The notes under the pieces are model-generated. The model was given only the letters and a program-made list of their open reading frames with translations, had not been told where the DNA came from and did not search any database. The position numbers were made by a program, and so were the translations under genes. From Arachis hypogaea (taxonomy: Eukaryota > Streptophyta > Magnoliopsida > Fabales > Fabaceae), in assembly GCF_003086295.3 (NCBI RefSeq), contig NC_092054.1, positions 19,293,878 to 19,357,877 of the forward strand: DNA of 64,000 nucleotides, given 5' to 3'. Every line of letters begins with the position of its first letter. Positions within the stretch are counted from its first letter, which is position 1. Positions 24,401 to 36,392 of this stretch are shown piece after piece.

Positions 24401-25860
24401 GTTCCAGAACAATTTACTATCATAGAGTTCAAATAGTAACTATTCACCACAACCGGCGCTTTTGACCCTTCCAATCCCAAGATGAGATCAAGACCAGTCA
24501 TCGGCAAACAAATCAAATCATACACAAATTCACGTTGTTGTACTCGAAATGGAACTTGTGGACATCCTAATCTAGTCACCATAGTTTCATGAGTAGCGTT
24601 ATGCGCTTTCAAATCATAACCTAAAACCACCATCCTTAATCCTGATTCATTAGCCTTTTCAAATGCAATAAATGAATGAGTTGCTCTTGAATCAAATAAA
24701 GCATTTAAGATTTTACCAGCTATTTTACAATTACCTCTAATCAGTGTCTCAGATCGCTCAACACCTGCTGCAGAAGTGGTATACACTCTCCCTGGCTATT
24801 GTACCCTACCAGTCTCATACTTCTTCTTCTCTGGACAATTACTAGCCAAGTGCCCGGTCTGTTCACAAAAATAGCATACCCCAAGTACTGATTTGCATAG
24901 AACTCCAGGATGATACTTCCCGCACCTCTGACAGTTCAAATCCTGTTGTGGCTACTTCCCAAACCTCCTTCCTTGATTAACATTAGTATTCGGCCTTCTA
25001 TAATTATCTTGGCCTTGATTCTGCTGTGGTACAAAGCCTCCACGCTTGAAATTCCTACCTCTCGGAGCAAAGTTTCTTCCTGAAGTCCTTTGAAAAGGTA
25101 TCCTCAAACTTCCTTTCTCTGTTGCCGCCTTTCTCACACATTCCTCAACTACCCTACTTTTATTCACCAATTTAGAGAATACTCTTATCTCCATTGGGGC
25201 AACGAAGCTCAGAATATCACTCCGAAGACCTCCCTCATATTTAATACATTTTCACTCAGCAAAACCTTCAGGCGCACCTTGACAGATACGAGAAAAGCGA
25301 CATAACTCCTCAAACCTGCTAGTGTACTCAGTAACAGTCATCTGGCCTTGCTTTAATTGCATCAATTCAAGTTCTTTGGCATTTCTGACTGAATTGGGAA
25401 AGTATTTCTTATAGAACTCTGTTTGGAAAACCTTCCAATGAATCATAGCGCCATCTGGCTGCAGGATACGTCGTGTTCCCTACCACCAATACTGAGCCTC
25501 ACCTTGCAACTGATAAGTTCCAAACTTAACCCATTACTCCTCAGGAACCTGTTGAGCCTGCAACGCCCGTTCCATAGCCTGAATCCAATTGTCTGTATTA
25601 GTGGGATTTGAGGTTCCCCTGAAGGTCGGAGGGTGAACTTTCAGAAATGTTGCAAGTGTCATAGGGCCCTCTTCGTCATTATTATTTCCATGATTACCCT
25701 GGTTTATTTGATTACCCAGTGCCTCGGCTGTCGCCTGCATAGCTGCAGCTATATTTCCCAGGGCAACCATAAAGTCTACTGGATCATTCCCTGCCAGGCC
25801 AGGGGTAACGGTGCCTATCCTATCTCTACCTCGCCCGCGACCGCGTCTGCGAGTCGACAT
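21442..25860 (-). pseudogene. Gypsy gag-pol polyprotein, interrupted by many stops
   Basis: Gag starts at ATG 25860 (MSTRRRGRGRGRDRIG). Fragments in order: gag to 25534, then 25446-25252, 25194-24952, a CX2C zinc knuckle near 24880-24840, protease 24786-24391 (DSR where DSG is expected), RT 24249-23653 (FIDD catalytic motif kept), 23643-23455, RNase H 23398-22925 with a DASLKG-like segment, integrase 22488-21886 (MDFLTGLPR start, DGQSERTIQTLED), and a C-terminal chromodomain-like part 21879-21442 (VKVAWSRASIEEHTWELE). At least eight stops or frame breaks. Several lie where CAG/CAA or TGG is expected, and G-to-R/E changes hit conserved glycines, fitting C-to-T and G-to-A decay of methylated DNA (inference). 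Not translatable as a polyprotein. Confidence 0.92.
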
Positions 25861-26061
25861 CTGGTCCCTATATACACAAACAAGTGATATTAAGTTGATC
25901 AGTCTCAATATCGCAGGTCTAATGCTCTAAGTTCCAAATGAATGCTCACAAATATTTATGCCATATATATCAGTCAGATATCGTAATAGCACATAAACAC
26001 ATGTACAGAGAATGCACAGAAGCATAGTCAATCCGTCTTTCAGGCTCTATAAGAATGAACC

Positions 26062-26073
26062 GCTCTGATACCA
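26062..26073 (-). other. Gypsy primer binding site (tRNA-iMet)
   Basis: Minus strand TGGTATCAGAGC, three bases from the 5' LTR end at 26077. Same primer type as the copia element. Confidence 0.9.
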
Positions 26074-26076
26074 AAA

Positions 26077-27113
26077 TGTAACACCCTACCACACTGAGCT
26101 TTACGCTTAAGCCGTAAAGCAGAGGTGGTGTGGTATTACGACCTCTAAATAAAATGTTTACATATAATAGCAGAAAAATTATAATATACTAGGAGCCTTG
26201 AAGAATAGATGAAATAAAAATTGCGAAATAAAAACGCAACGCTCAAGAAACGAGTTAACTTACGTGCTAAGAAAAACTATAACTATCAAGCACAAGATAA
26301 CAAAAGTAGGAATAAAGGGCCAAAGATACAAAATATCAAGCTCCTAACTCAGCCCGCAAAGTCAAGACTGGCCGGAGAATATGTACACATATATATATAT
26401 ACATATCCAAAATCCAAATTTACATAAGCAAAAATCCTGTCTCTCCATAATCCTTTAAGAGGATAAAAAAGAACAAGTTATACGGAGAGAAAACTAAGTA
26501 CATGTATATGTATGACTATACAATCCAAAAAGTGACCCGACAACCACTTCGCTTCAGAAGCTAAGACGCCTAAAGAAGGTGCCTCTCGACCTGCATCTGA
26601 AAAACAACAACATAGTATGGGGTGAGAACCAGAGGTTCTCAGTATGGTAAAAGTGCCGCACATATAAGATATAAGGTCCTGGGAACACCAGAGGCAACCC
26701 TAGAACGCTGACACTCAGATTGTAGAGCTTAAAGTATTAAATAGAAGCCATAAAAGGTGGTTTACTAAGAGTATCTAGGCCTAACTTAACTTAATCTTGA
26801 ATCTAAGTCCTACTGCCTTTCCTCCATACCTCCATCTCCGACAACATTTCATAGACAAATAAGCAGATAAAAGCAAACACAAGAAGGTTACAAGTACTGC
26901 AGGTTGTGAATATACATTTAACATAGAAAATGCACTTAGGCACACCCAGTTAATGCACAAACAAGTAATTCAAGTAATATGCACATGATGCATGCCTGTC
27001 CTATGGTTGATGAGTCTCATCTGTCGGTTATCAAGCCAACCCGACAAGTCTGGTTTGCTAAACATTTGGATTGTCCCTCGATGCGCATCCCCATGAGTCT
27101 ATGCATAGCTTTT

Positions 27114-27151
<38 letters not shown>

Positions 27152-29106
27152 AATCGCTCAATGGGGGTACCATTCCTGGGAATTTATAAGTGCCCGATCA
27201 CCCTTACGTCGTAGGGTCAATAGAGTATCGAGTTGTCGACCTGGTATACGTGGTGGCAAGCCACGGTACTTTACCCAGGGAATCTTGTATCTCATATCAT
27301 TTGATTATTCAAGCCAAATATCATATATTATCATTCATAGCATTTTCATATTCAATTCATCACTTTCTCAACTTTACTTCACCTCCAAGTTATCCTCCTT
27401 TCCTAACTTCATCTGACTATTAGGTTTAATACTATTATTTATGACTAAAGGAATGAAAATAGAGGTTTAGAAGTTTAAAATAGAGTTTAAAACTCAGAGA
27501 AATCTTGTTTGCCGAAAAAGGGGCCACGCGTACGCGTGGCTCACGCGTACGCGTGGGAGTGTTAAAATGCAGCTCGCGTGCGCGTCCCCTTATCAAGCGT
27601 ACGCGTGGACATGCTTGCTAGCTCCTTAAACGTACGTATAGAACAAGTCGCATACGCATCGCCAAAAATTCCATTCCACGCGTACGCGTGGACGTACATT
27701 TAAAAAAAAAATCAGATTCAGTAGCAAAGCTGCAGAATTGAAAGAAAATAGTTTTTGGTTATACTCTTCCAACACCCATAACTTCTTCGATTTAAAATAT
27801 TTTCACCCGTTCTTCAAATGGCATAAACTTCATGAATCCAATTTTTATTTTAAAACAAGTTGGAAGCCAAGTTATGCCTCGCCAAAGTTCAGCCAAAAGT
27901 TAACTTTTTGCAAACCTTCAAAACCTCATTTTCAACCAAGACAAGTCCTATGCCAATAATCACCAAACTTGCACTTTCCAACACTTCTTCATTAACACAT
28001 CAACCACCATAACAATTATGCTTCATACCAACAATAATGCTCATACATTTCCCGAAATTCCATCATTCAAAACTATAAGTCACAACTTCTAAATTTATTT
28101 GCTTATATCCTCAACTCATTAAACCATAATCCATCAATCATCAGCAACTAACCAACAAGCAACAAACCACAATAATTCATCAAATTACCAATTATCCAAC
28201 AAGTACCAAATCAAACATGTTCATCATCAAGATACTAAACATTAAATATACACCTGCATTCCAACTTATCCTATGGTCATCTAGCCTAAATTTTCACAGA
28301 ACATTATATATTAAATGCAAGAAACCTAAACCATACCTTGACTGGTTTCCTCGTAGTGATCAAGGCAATTTATTAAAACCAACACAGCCTCAACAACCTC
28401 AACAAAATACTAGTGTTCAGCTTCCTCCAAGTTCCAATATCCACAATTTCAAGCTCCAATTATTTATTCACAACCTAATACACATTCATAACACATATAT
28501 ACCCAATTTAATACCCAAAGCACAAATTCAGAATATTTAGATAGAATTATAATATTCCCACCTTACCCAAGCTTCACATAAGTAAGAGTGAACAGTTTCC
28601 TCAAACTAATTGGATCCTAAAAAATAAAAAACAAGAAAATTCAACACTTCCACATGATTTTTTTGAAAATTGGGGAAGAAGAGGCTGAGAGTGGATAAGC
28701 GAGTTACCCATGAAATTGTTCTGGTAGAATCGTAGAGTTCGACACGGTGGTCGCGTGGCCGCAAACGGTGCGGCGATCGGAGCTCGGACGGAGGAGTTAT
28801 GGGATTTTGAAACTAGCGTAAGGGTTGGAAATATTCTTCGTTTCTCCTTTCCCCTTACTGTTCAACGCAGCTTCTGTTGCATTTTAGGGAAAAAATGAGC
28901 TTTGGCTCATTTAAAGGTTGGCCGGTTGGGCCCACGTCTCCGGTTTGGGTTCGATTTGGCCCGTTCGGTCCAATCTTGAGCCGAATTTTTTGAAATTAGT
29001 GTCAAAATTATCGTTTCGATGAGTTCTATCCTAATTTAATATAATATTCGCATTTCTAATTTTCTTTATTAAAAACTAATTATTTACTAATTTAACGGGG
29101 TTTACA
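26077..29106 (-). repeat. Gypsy 5' LTR (3.03 kb)
   Basis: Partner of 18425-21399. Holds a longer TA microsatellite (27117-27149) and the best palindromes CCACGCGTACGCGTGG (27524-27539, 27676-27691) plus a near copy at 27542-27555. It must drive element transcription leftwards; no TATA box was confidently chosen. Confidence 0.95.
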
Positions 29107-29265
29107 CGAGACACTACCGAGGTAATTAATGAGCTTGAGAGCGTGGTGAAGTCTATGAACTTGAAGGTTTGCATGACTTACACTAAAGAAAATGAAGACT
29201 TTTTACGTGGTCAAAAGTCCATGTGGCGACTTACAGAGATTGTGACGCTCGAATATGTTGTTTGA

Positions 29266-32257
29266 TTGACTGAATGGATGGGTGAAATTTTGGATTTTGG
29301 CTTAGAAAAATTCTTCTGTAATTATACTTCCACATTTATCTATGTATCATGGTAGTTAGACATTCATGTATTCAGCTTTTTTCTTTTTTTTTTTTCTTTT
29401 TCCATTTAGTTATTGATTTCGATTTCCATTTAGAGATTGGTATATTTTGTTGTAACATGGTGATATAGATAAAAAAAATTTCATCATATTCTTGAAAATG
29501 TAAAAATTCTTGACTTAGAAGCCAAATAATTAAAATTCTGAACTATTGTTTAACGAAGTTGATACTAGATAGTATTTATATAATTGAATATTTCTAAAAA
29601 AACAACATATTATTTGATTTCAAATATCAATCACTATTCATTGGTGTAGCTAAATAGTTATTTTTTTTAATATTCTTTATGCAAAAAATCCTAGAGATAA
29701 CTTTTTTTATTAGTTTTTTTCCCTTCCAGGTTATTGTCTATATATAGAAGATTTAAATAAGATTATCTTTTCGTACATGTATAAACACTTTTGTAAAATT
29801 TTACTTGTGTTTTTAATTTTTTATTCATCATGCTACCAAACCAAAATCAATGTTGATTACATTTAAAATGTATCTAGCTGCGCTAAAATTAACATGCTAC
29901 CACTTAAAAAATCATATTGAAAATGGCAATCAAAATTAAATATTAGCTCAAAATCTTTTTAAAGTAAAACTAAAGAAAAGAAATCAAATGGTTTTTATTC
30001 GGTCACGTCCAATTTTGTAATTCACGTTCTAAATATCTAATTCATAGCTACATAGCATGCTAGAGTTCTTGGTAACGTAACGTGTGTCTTTTATTATTTT
30101 TATTTCTAAAGGTCATAAAATATTGGATTTACTTAATATTAATGAACGAATAATTAATTTAATTAGATATCTAAATATCTCATAATTTAATATAATTTAA
30201 TTTATATAGATATTTAATTTTTATTATTTATGTAACAAATCTTAAAGACCGTTTTTACAAGCTATAATATTTTTTATTTGTATATTCAATTTTTAATAAT
30301 AATTTTTTATTTATAAATATATTATTTTCTACTATAGTATACATATTATGAATATTTAACTTTATAAGTTTGGATTATTCAATAAATATAATAAATATAA
30401 TTAATATAATCTTATTTCTATTATTTGAGAATCATTAATTGTCTTATAAATTTTTTATTGTGTTATTTACTTTCACAAAAAAGAATATAATTTTATTTAT
30501 AAAAATTTAAATTTGAGCACTTATTATGATTGAGCTCAATTTTTAAATTTTTTTGTCAAATTATATAAATATTAATCATATATTATGCACAAATTTTTAA
30601 AAAGAAAAATCTTATGAATCAACATGTAATTTTTTAATATTTTTTATTTTTTTCTAAAATTGTTCAAATTTATCAACATTTAAGTTGTTTATACATTATT
30701 CTTGAAATATTATGATTTCACAACTTATAATATATGATATTAGTTATTGTTATATATATAAAAAATGTGACTCTTAAGTCTTAACTATTATTTATCTTCA
30801 ATTAATATTGTATAACAAGGATACATGTAACTTTATGATAATAATATTACCTATATTTTGGTTATCTAGAAACTTACTGAATGGTTGGAGTAACTCCATG
30901 TCACGAACCAATAAATAGTAGCAATAGGATGATTAAAAAACTAATTAAAACGGGTATTCGAGGGAATTAGTCACAATTTGGGACTAGATGGACCAATAAA
31001 TTCTCCACGGGTGAGGACCTGCCTACATGAGATGAATAGAGATGAGAATATACCTACGTCCCATAGGTCCCATTAAATCTACGCAAATATTATCATAATT
31101 TATATATATAAATATATTTCTTGAATTTAATAATCTTAATTCTTTCCTTCAATTTGAGTCCCTCTTCTTTCTCTAAGACTCATCTTCAGCCTCAATTTTG
31201 CGTCTCTCTATCTCACTTTCTCTGCCTTTCAAGTCCATCACTACATCGCTTCAGTCTTACTCCAAAAAATTATATTATATCATTATGTTTTTGTATTTTT
31301 TGCTTTTGAAATATTATTTTTCATAATGGTTATGTTATGAACTATATTGAATTGATTATTTTATGACAGTTATATATTAAGCTTTTTTTGTTAATTTTTT
31401 TCAAAATTTTTTAAAGAATTTTCATAAATACCTGTAGGTATATGATTAAATAGAGACTTGCGACAAATATGAAGAAGGGACGATGAGCAATTTTTTAAAA
31501 CTGGAGTGAGGGATGAAAAAGGGCCTGTCGCTCCTTCACAGGTACCTATTACCATTCCTAACTAGCAATGGAGATCCAATCTAAGCTGATTTGAAAAGAA
31601 ACGTGTTGTTTTCATCTGCATTGGATTTTAAGGTAGTAAACCGACCCTGACAATGGGCCTATGTTGATCTTGCTTGCTTGGGAGCCCTATTTGATCCAAG
31701 TATATCTTGGATTAATATTTTGATTAATTGTTATAACAAATACTATACTATTAAATATTATAATGTTTAGTATATATAAAAATTAGATATAGTTACAAGG
31801 GAGTTTTTAATTCAAATTAAGAAAATTTTTTAATTATCTTCTTCCTTCTTCTAATTTTAAAAAATATTTACTAATATAATAAAAAATAAAATAAAAATAA
31901 TCACTCATATTATTAAAATAGATCATCCTAATATATACATAAAACTACGTATATTAGAAATTATTATATATAATAAATATATTTTTTTGTAATGATCATA
32001 TAATTAATTTATGTATAAATTAACTAATTTTTATAATATATAATTTATTGCATAATTTTTTTTACTTTTTAATATGGATAAATTAATGAATTTAAGATAT
32101 AAGATGTTATTTATATTATTTAATATACGATATAAGCAACTTAAGCCATCATATAGGACAATAAATATAAATTAATGTATATGCTTACTTATTTATTAGT
32201 ATAAAAAATATATAAATAGTATAAATCGATTTTTTTTGTATAAAAGTAATAATAAAT
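29266..32257. other. AT-rich intergenic DNA
   Basis: Below the methyltransferase stop, 29266-29470 is probably the old 3' UTR. The rest is AT-rich without ORFs. 30950-31080 and 31440-31565 are GC-richer and together look like the ends of a decayed MITE-type repeat; no TSD was found. Confidence 0.45.
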
Positions 32258-32430
32258 ACTATTAATTAAGTTAATTACATAATAAAAAATTATACATAAT
32301 TTCTTAAATGATAAAAAAATATCACTATTTTTACATAATATAATGTTTATAAAATAAATTTTGGACAATAAATCAACTCTCAATAAACTATATATTAGTC
32401 CTATCAAAAAAATATATTATTATTTATGTA

Positions 32431-32492
<62 letters not shown>

Positions 32493-34130
32493 CGATTATT
32501 AAGTTATAATTAATTTCTAACTCAATTTTTGGTAATTGAAATTTAAGTGATTGAAATATTTAAATGCTAAATATTTTGTACGTAATTAATTTTGTTTTTA
32601 TTATTGAAATTAAAAAGGGTGAGTTGTTAATCATTTTAAAAATTAAATTTAAATTTGAGTAAGAAAATAAAAAAAATAATTTTATCTCACTAACTAAAAT
32701 TAGTTTTAAAACAAAAAATTATTTTATATATTATATTGTAAGGTAATGTGGTCTTTTTTTCTAATAACAACTATTGTCAAATAAAATGATGTCAGAAATT
32801 GGAGAAAAATATATTTATCAATTTAGGAGATAATAATTTATTTTTTAATAGAATAAATTATTGAATAACAACAGTTGTAACAATTTCGATCTCTTCACAC
32901 AAATTAATACTTAGCGATGATGTACAAGTAATGTTATCAATGAATATTAACCAATCTAATAGCTTTTGTGATAACATAAGTCTATAAGTTTGCAAGCTTA
33001 AAAATCAAGTCATAAAATATAAAGTTTTAACAGGTAATAACGTTGATCATATTGTCTTGATTTCAAGAATCAATACAAATACTAGTGAGACTCTCTAACA
33101 TAAGTTTATAAGTTTGCAAGCTTAGAAATCAAGTCATAAAATATAAAGTTTTAACAGGTAATAACGTTGATAATATTGTCTTGATTTCAAGAATCAATAA
33201 TAACGTTGATAATATTGTCTTGATTTCAAGAATCAATACAAATACTAGTGACTGCTTAGTATCGTCTCAAAAATTTATGATATGTTATTGTGATAGAATA
33301 TGTTTTTATATTTTTTTAAATGTTATTAATTAAGTTAATTACATAATTAAAAAATTATTTATGAAAAATGAGATCACTATTTTCACATACTAAAAAGTTT
33401 ATAAATAATATTTTGGACAATAAATTAACCCTCAGTAAATTATACATTAGTTCTGCCAAAAAAAAGTGGTTAATATGTTAGATATTATTATTTACGTACT
33501 AATATAATATATTATATATATTATCGATTATTAAGTTATAATTAATTTCTAACCCAATTTTTGGTAACTGAAATTTAAATGATTGAAATCACTAAATACT
33601 AAATATTTTGCATTTAATTAATTTTATTTTTGTTATTGAAATTAAAAAAGAATGAGTTATTAATAAATTCTAAATTCAAAATTAAATTTGGGTAAGAAAA
33701 TAAAAAAATATTTTAAATTTTATCTCACTAACCAAAATTAATTTTAAAATAAGAAATTACTTTGTACATCATATTGTAGAATAGTGTAGTTATTTACTTT
33801 TTTTAATAGTAAATATTGTTAAATAAAAATATTGTAAAAAATTGAAAAAAGTGTATTTACCAATTCAGAAAATACTAATTTATTTTTTAATAGAATAAAT
33901 TATATATTGAATAATAAAAGTTGTTATTGATTTCTCTTCACATTAACTAATACTCAACGACGGTGTTTCGATAATGTTACCAAAAAATATTAATCAATAT
34001 AATAGCTTTTATAATATCATAAGTCTATATTTTGAAAATTTGAAAATCATATCATAAAATGTAAAGTTTTAACAAGTAACAATGTTGATAATATTGTTTT
34101 GATTTTAAGAATGAATACAATACCAATAAA
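32258..34130. repeat. Tandem duplication of a ~1-kb AT-rich segment
   Basis: 32258-33250 and about 33318-34130 align along their length at an offset of 1,042-1,064 bp. For example ATCGATTATTAAGTTATAAT is at 32491 and 33533, followed by TTGGTAA(T/C)TGAAATTTAA. Inside copy 1, a 124-bp unit repeats (32973 and 33097) and a ~40-bp unit repeats again near 33159-33237. 32433-32489 is a TA microsatellite, much shorter in copy 2. No coding content. Confidence 0.85.
32433..32489. repeat. (TA)n microsatellite
   Basis: Uninterrupted TA dinucleotides over about 57 bp. Confidence 0.95.
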
Positions 34131-34351
34131 TAAAATTGTCCCAGATAAATTTTAACAAAGATAAATCTTCATAAGTATTGGTACCAATAAGAAATTGTTC
34201 TATTTTAAAGACAAATACTATTTTCTTTTTTTTACGAATTTTATAACTCAGCAGGCCAAGGACTGATCCACCACGTATTGATGCGCTATTTATTGCCGTT
34301 AGCTAATGAATTGCTACATACACAAAGTGTAATTCAAACTCCAAATACCTC

Positions 34352-34543
34352 ACCAACGCAAGTTGGCACAGATGAATGAGGGTCTGTGTCCCTTAACCAT
34401 CTCTCCCGGGTTCGATACTCACTGGAGGATGGGGATGGGCTTGCTTGCTTGGGAGGGTCGCCCACTTTGTGTGCCTCTGCAGTACCCGAGGGATTAGTCA
34501 TTGGGCTTCCGGCCTGATGGATACCCTGGTGCAAACAAAAAAA
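34352..34543 (+). mobile_element. tRNA-derived SINE with 16-bp target-site duplication
   Basis: A 192-bp insertion ending in an A-run. Box B-like GGTTCGATAC lies at 34409-34418, with a weak box A-like TTGGCACAGATG about 45 bp upstream. The 3' part GGATACCCTGG is shared with the SINE at 56765-56935. Flanks AAACTCCAAATACCTC at 34336-34351 and 34544-34559 are identical, so the insertion is recent relative to other repeats here. A short reading frame across it is not a gene. Confidence 0.9.
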
Positions 34544-34674
34544 AAACTCCAAATACCTCCTTAAGCATACGAATGAGATAATCACTCAACTAACTCAAAT
34601 TGATTAAGATAAATATTAATTTTTTAAATATTTTTAATTTTTTAATAATTTTTTTATATAATTTTATATATTTT

Positions 34675-34765
34675 TCCGTGCAGGACACGGGAATATACAC
34701 TAGTAACATCTTAAAATTCGTGTGTCGGCGTGTCCCATGTTGTATTGTATTCCGTGTTCGTGTCC
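34675..34765. repeat. GTGTCGG/GGACACG-rich block, possible relative of the dispersed repeat
   Basis: Contains GGACACGGG, GTGTGTCGGCGTGTCCC and CCGTGTTCGTGTCC beside a long AT-rich stretch, like 14591-14968 and 51690-52100. Alignment is weak and the orientation uncertain. Confidence 0.35.
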
Positions 34766-35209
34766 ATACATCATAAGTATAAAGTGTGATCTCTAATTTT
34801 TTATTGTTCTCTCTCATATTTATTTTTGGTTCTACTTACAAAATTAATGATAAGAAATCATACTTTATTTTTTCAATTATTAAAAAAAATTGAGAGGATG
34901 TATTGCCCTGTAAATACTTGTTCTTAGAGGTTTTTTCTTCAGTCCTAATATTTGTATTGTATTTTTTGGATCTCAAATTTTCTTGGTCGTCAGAGTCAAA
35001 ATATACCACTCTCATCTGATTCCGAAGTGACACCTATTGGTGGCTCATCATTCAATTTATCATCCACTACTATGAGTAATTCTTGATCAAAATATGACAA
35101 GCTCAGAGCATACTTTATGGCACTGGATTGAGAAAGAAGGAAATAATACTAGCTAAACTTTTAGAGAGAGAAGAAAAATTTAGAACATTTTATGAGATAG
35201 AAAGAGTGG

Positions 35210-35390
35210 GTATATTACAATGTTTCTTGAGATCTGATCACAACTGAGGTGAGCACCTCCTTTTATAGAGGTCTCTAGATAGAAGCAATATCTGGACAAA
35301 CCTATCATACAATGCCAGATGGAGGATAAGGATAAGCCTTATCTTTTTTGGCATTTTCTAGACATGTGACTGAGGTCACTTTATTTTAGC
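35210..35390 (-). promoter_or_regulatory. Pararetroviral promoter-like segment, copy 1
   Basis: Mirror of the copy-2 promoter. The minus strand has CTCTATAAAA at 35270-35261, with GATAAGG-type motifs and a TGAC-N4-GTCA-like palindrome upstream (about 35340-35375). It faces left, away from the inverted repeat. Confidence 0.6.
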
Positions 35391-36392
35391 ACACTCATAA
35401 TTATACATAGTGGGAACAATAGTGTCCTAATAAAGAGACGGTTTGAAATAGTCTTCTGGAAGGGTTCCATCACCATCTGAGAAGGATGATGTGTCATCAG
35501 AAGCCAAATTGACAGTTCTAAGATCCCTATCCGGGTCTTGCAGATATGCAAACGGGTCTTAAGTGTTTCCTTCATTTGGGTCTTGGGCATCTTGCAGATA
35601 TGGGTCATATGAGTCTGAGTTTGGGCCTTCAGCATCATTGGGTATTCCTGCATCAATTCTAGTTGGGCTTGGTGGTAAGGCATACACTCTTCCATCTGGA
35701 TCTTCAGAATTCAGATCTTCAGCATTTCTGTTTGGAATTTATGTAGACGTGCTAGGCTGGTCTCTTGGAGCATAAAAAGAGTATTGTCCAAATTGATTGA
35801 TTATTCCTGAAGTTATGAATCTGGACTGGAACTCTTGGAGAGTTATTGGGGGAACATCTATTTGAAACGGGAGTCCTTCAACTATATCTCCTTCTCCATA
35901 CAGACCAGGTTGCCACAGTTGGCAAAGGTATTTGGCTAAGGCATTCAGGACTGTCTTCTCATCCGTGGGCCACATGGTAGTGTATCCAACAATATCGACT
36001 CTGTTCATAGTATGAGGATTTCTCCTAGTGAAATAACTCCTCTGTAAGGTGACAAAACAACAGAATTTTCGTTTTGCCTTAGAGGGTTTATTCCATAGTT
36101 GGTGCCTTTCAAGCATATTATATAACATTCCTCTCTATGCTTCAAGTGGTGCATACATAGAGAATAACCGGACTAGATGAGAATGGGCTTGAGTGCGATT
36201 GCACAGGATGTGATATACAGGAAAGAGTGGCAATATGATAGCACATGTATACATGGAAGAAAGAGCCCATATATACCACATCATTTCCTCTAGTATAGGT
36301 CCTTGGATTATTGGTACAGTACAAAAGGGGATATCTATGTTGAAGTACCTTGGATTTGGATGGATTTGGGTTATGATAAGGAGCTGGTGTAG
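35381..36392 (-). pseudogene. C-terminal region after RNase H, copy 1
   Basis: Continues the pol frame below a TGA/TAG-type stop at 36395-36393. It is homologous to the C-terminal part of the copy-2 ORF (to 46931). Further stops occur near 36137, at 35741-35739 and near 35562. The region is rich in aromatic residues in its first third and acidic at the end. It matches no domain I recognise; position alone would allow a diverged viroplasmin/inclusion protein, but no motif supports this. Confidence 0.6.

Larger units (their letters stand above)
18425..29106 (-). mobile_element. Ty3/gypsy chromovirus (Tekay/Del-like) retrotransposon, 10.7 kb, decayed
   Basis: Complete structure on the minus strand: 5' LTR 29106-26077, primer binding site, gag-pol 25860-21442, polypurine tract, 3' LTR 21399-18425. 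Both outer ends are TG...CA and flanked by a perfect 5-bp duplication CGAGA (18420-18424 and 29107-29111). Removing the element and one CGAGA restores the methyltransferase reading frame. pol ends in a chromodomain-like segment, as in chromoviruses. Internal ORFs carry many stops, so the copy is not autonomous. Confidence 0.95.
15936..29265 (+). pseudogene. PMT/DUF248 (QUA2-like) methyltransferase pseudogene, 3' half, split by two transposons
   Basis: Exonic pieces: 15936-16078, 16170-16228 plus 18114-18241, and 18353-18424 plus 29112-29265 (stop 29263-29265). They encode segments typical of the plant PMT family of Golgi methyltransferases linked to pectin: SSQVEIYEKPAPDDF, NVMDMRSVYGG, FAASIKDLNIWVMNV, LPIIYERGLFGIY, STYPRSYNLLHADYMFS, VVVAEVDRIL and a C-terminal QKSMWRLTE. 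Introns 16079-16169 and 18242-18352 keep GT-AG borders and phase. Breaks: TGA at 16005-16007 where the family has Trp, TGA at 16044-16046 where it has Arg, a missing stretch after KRV, a frameshift at the hAT site, then the hAT and gypsy insertions. The N-terminal half was not found upstream. Dead gene; the retained introns show it is not a retrocopy. Confidence 0.88.

Noticed and set aside
5810..26073. Primer binding sites of the retrotransposons as evidence for one for the pararetrovirus
   Set aside because: The tRNA-Met complement occurs only at 5805-5816 and 26062-26073; none was found in either viral copy, consistent with loss of the leader.
26979..28540. Several 70-145-codon frames in the gypsy LTRs
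   Set aside because: Same frames occur in both LTRs with stops and microsatellites; not conserved as proteins.
30165..30260. Third unit of the 138-bp tandem repeat
   Set aside because: Only a short AT-rich segment is shared, 15 kb away; chance or simple-sequence similarity is likely.
34405..34425. Possible tRNA gene (box B-like motif)
   Set aside because: No cloverleaf partner sequences; an A-tail and TSD show a SINE. The same holds for 56765-56935 and 59971-60147.
34334..34585. Open frame on the minus strand
   Set aside because: It covers a SINE and its flanks; SINEs are non-coding.
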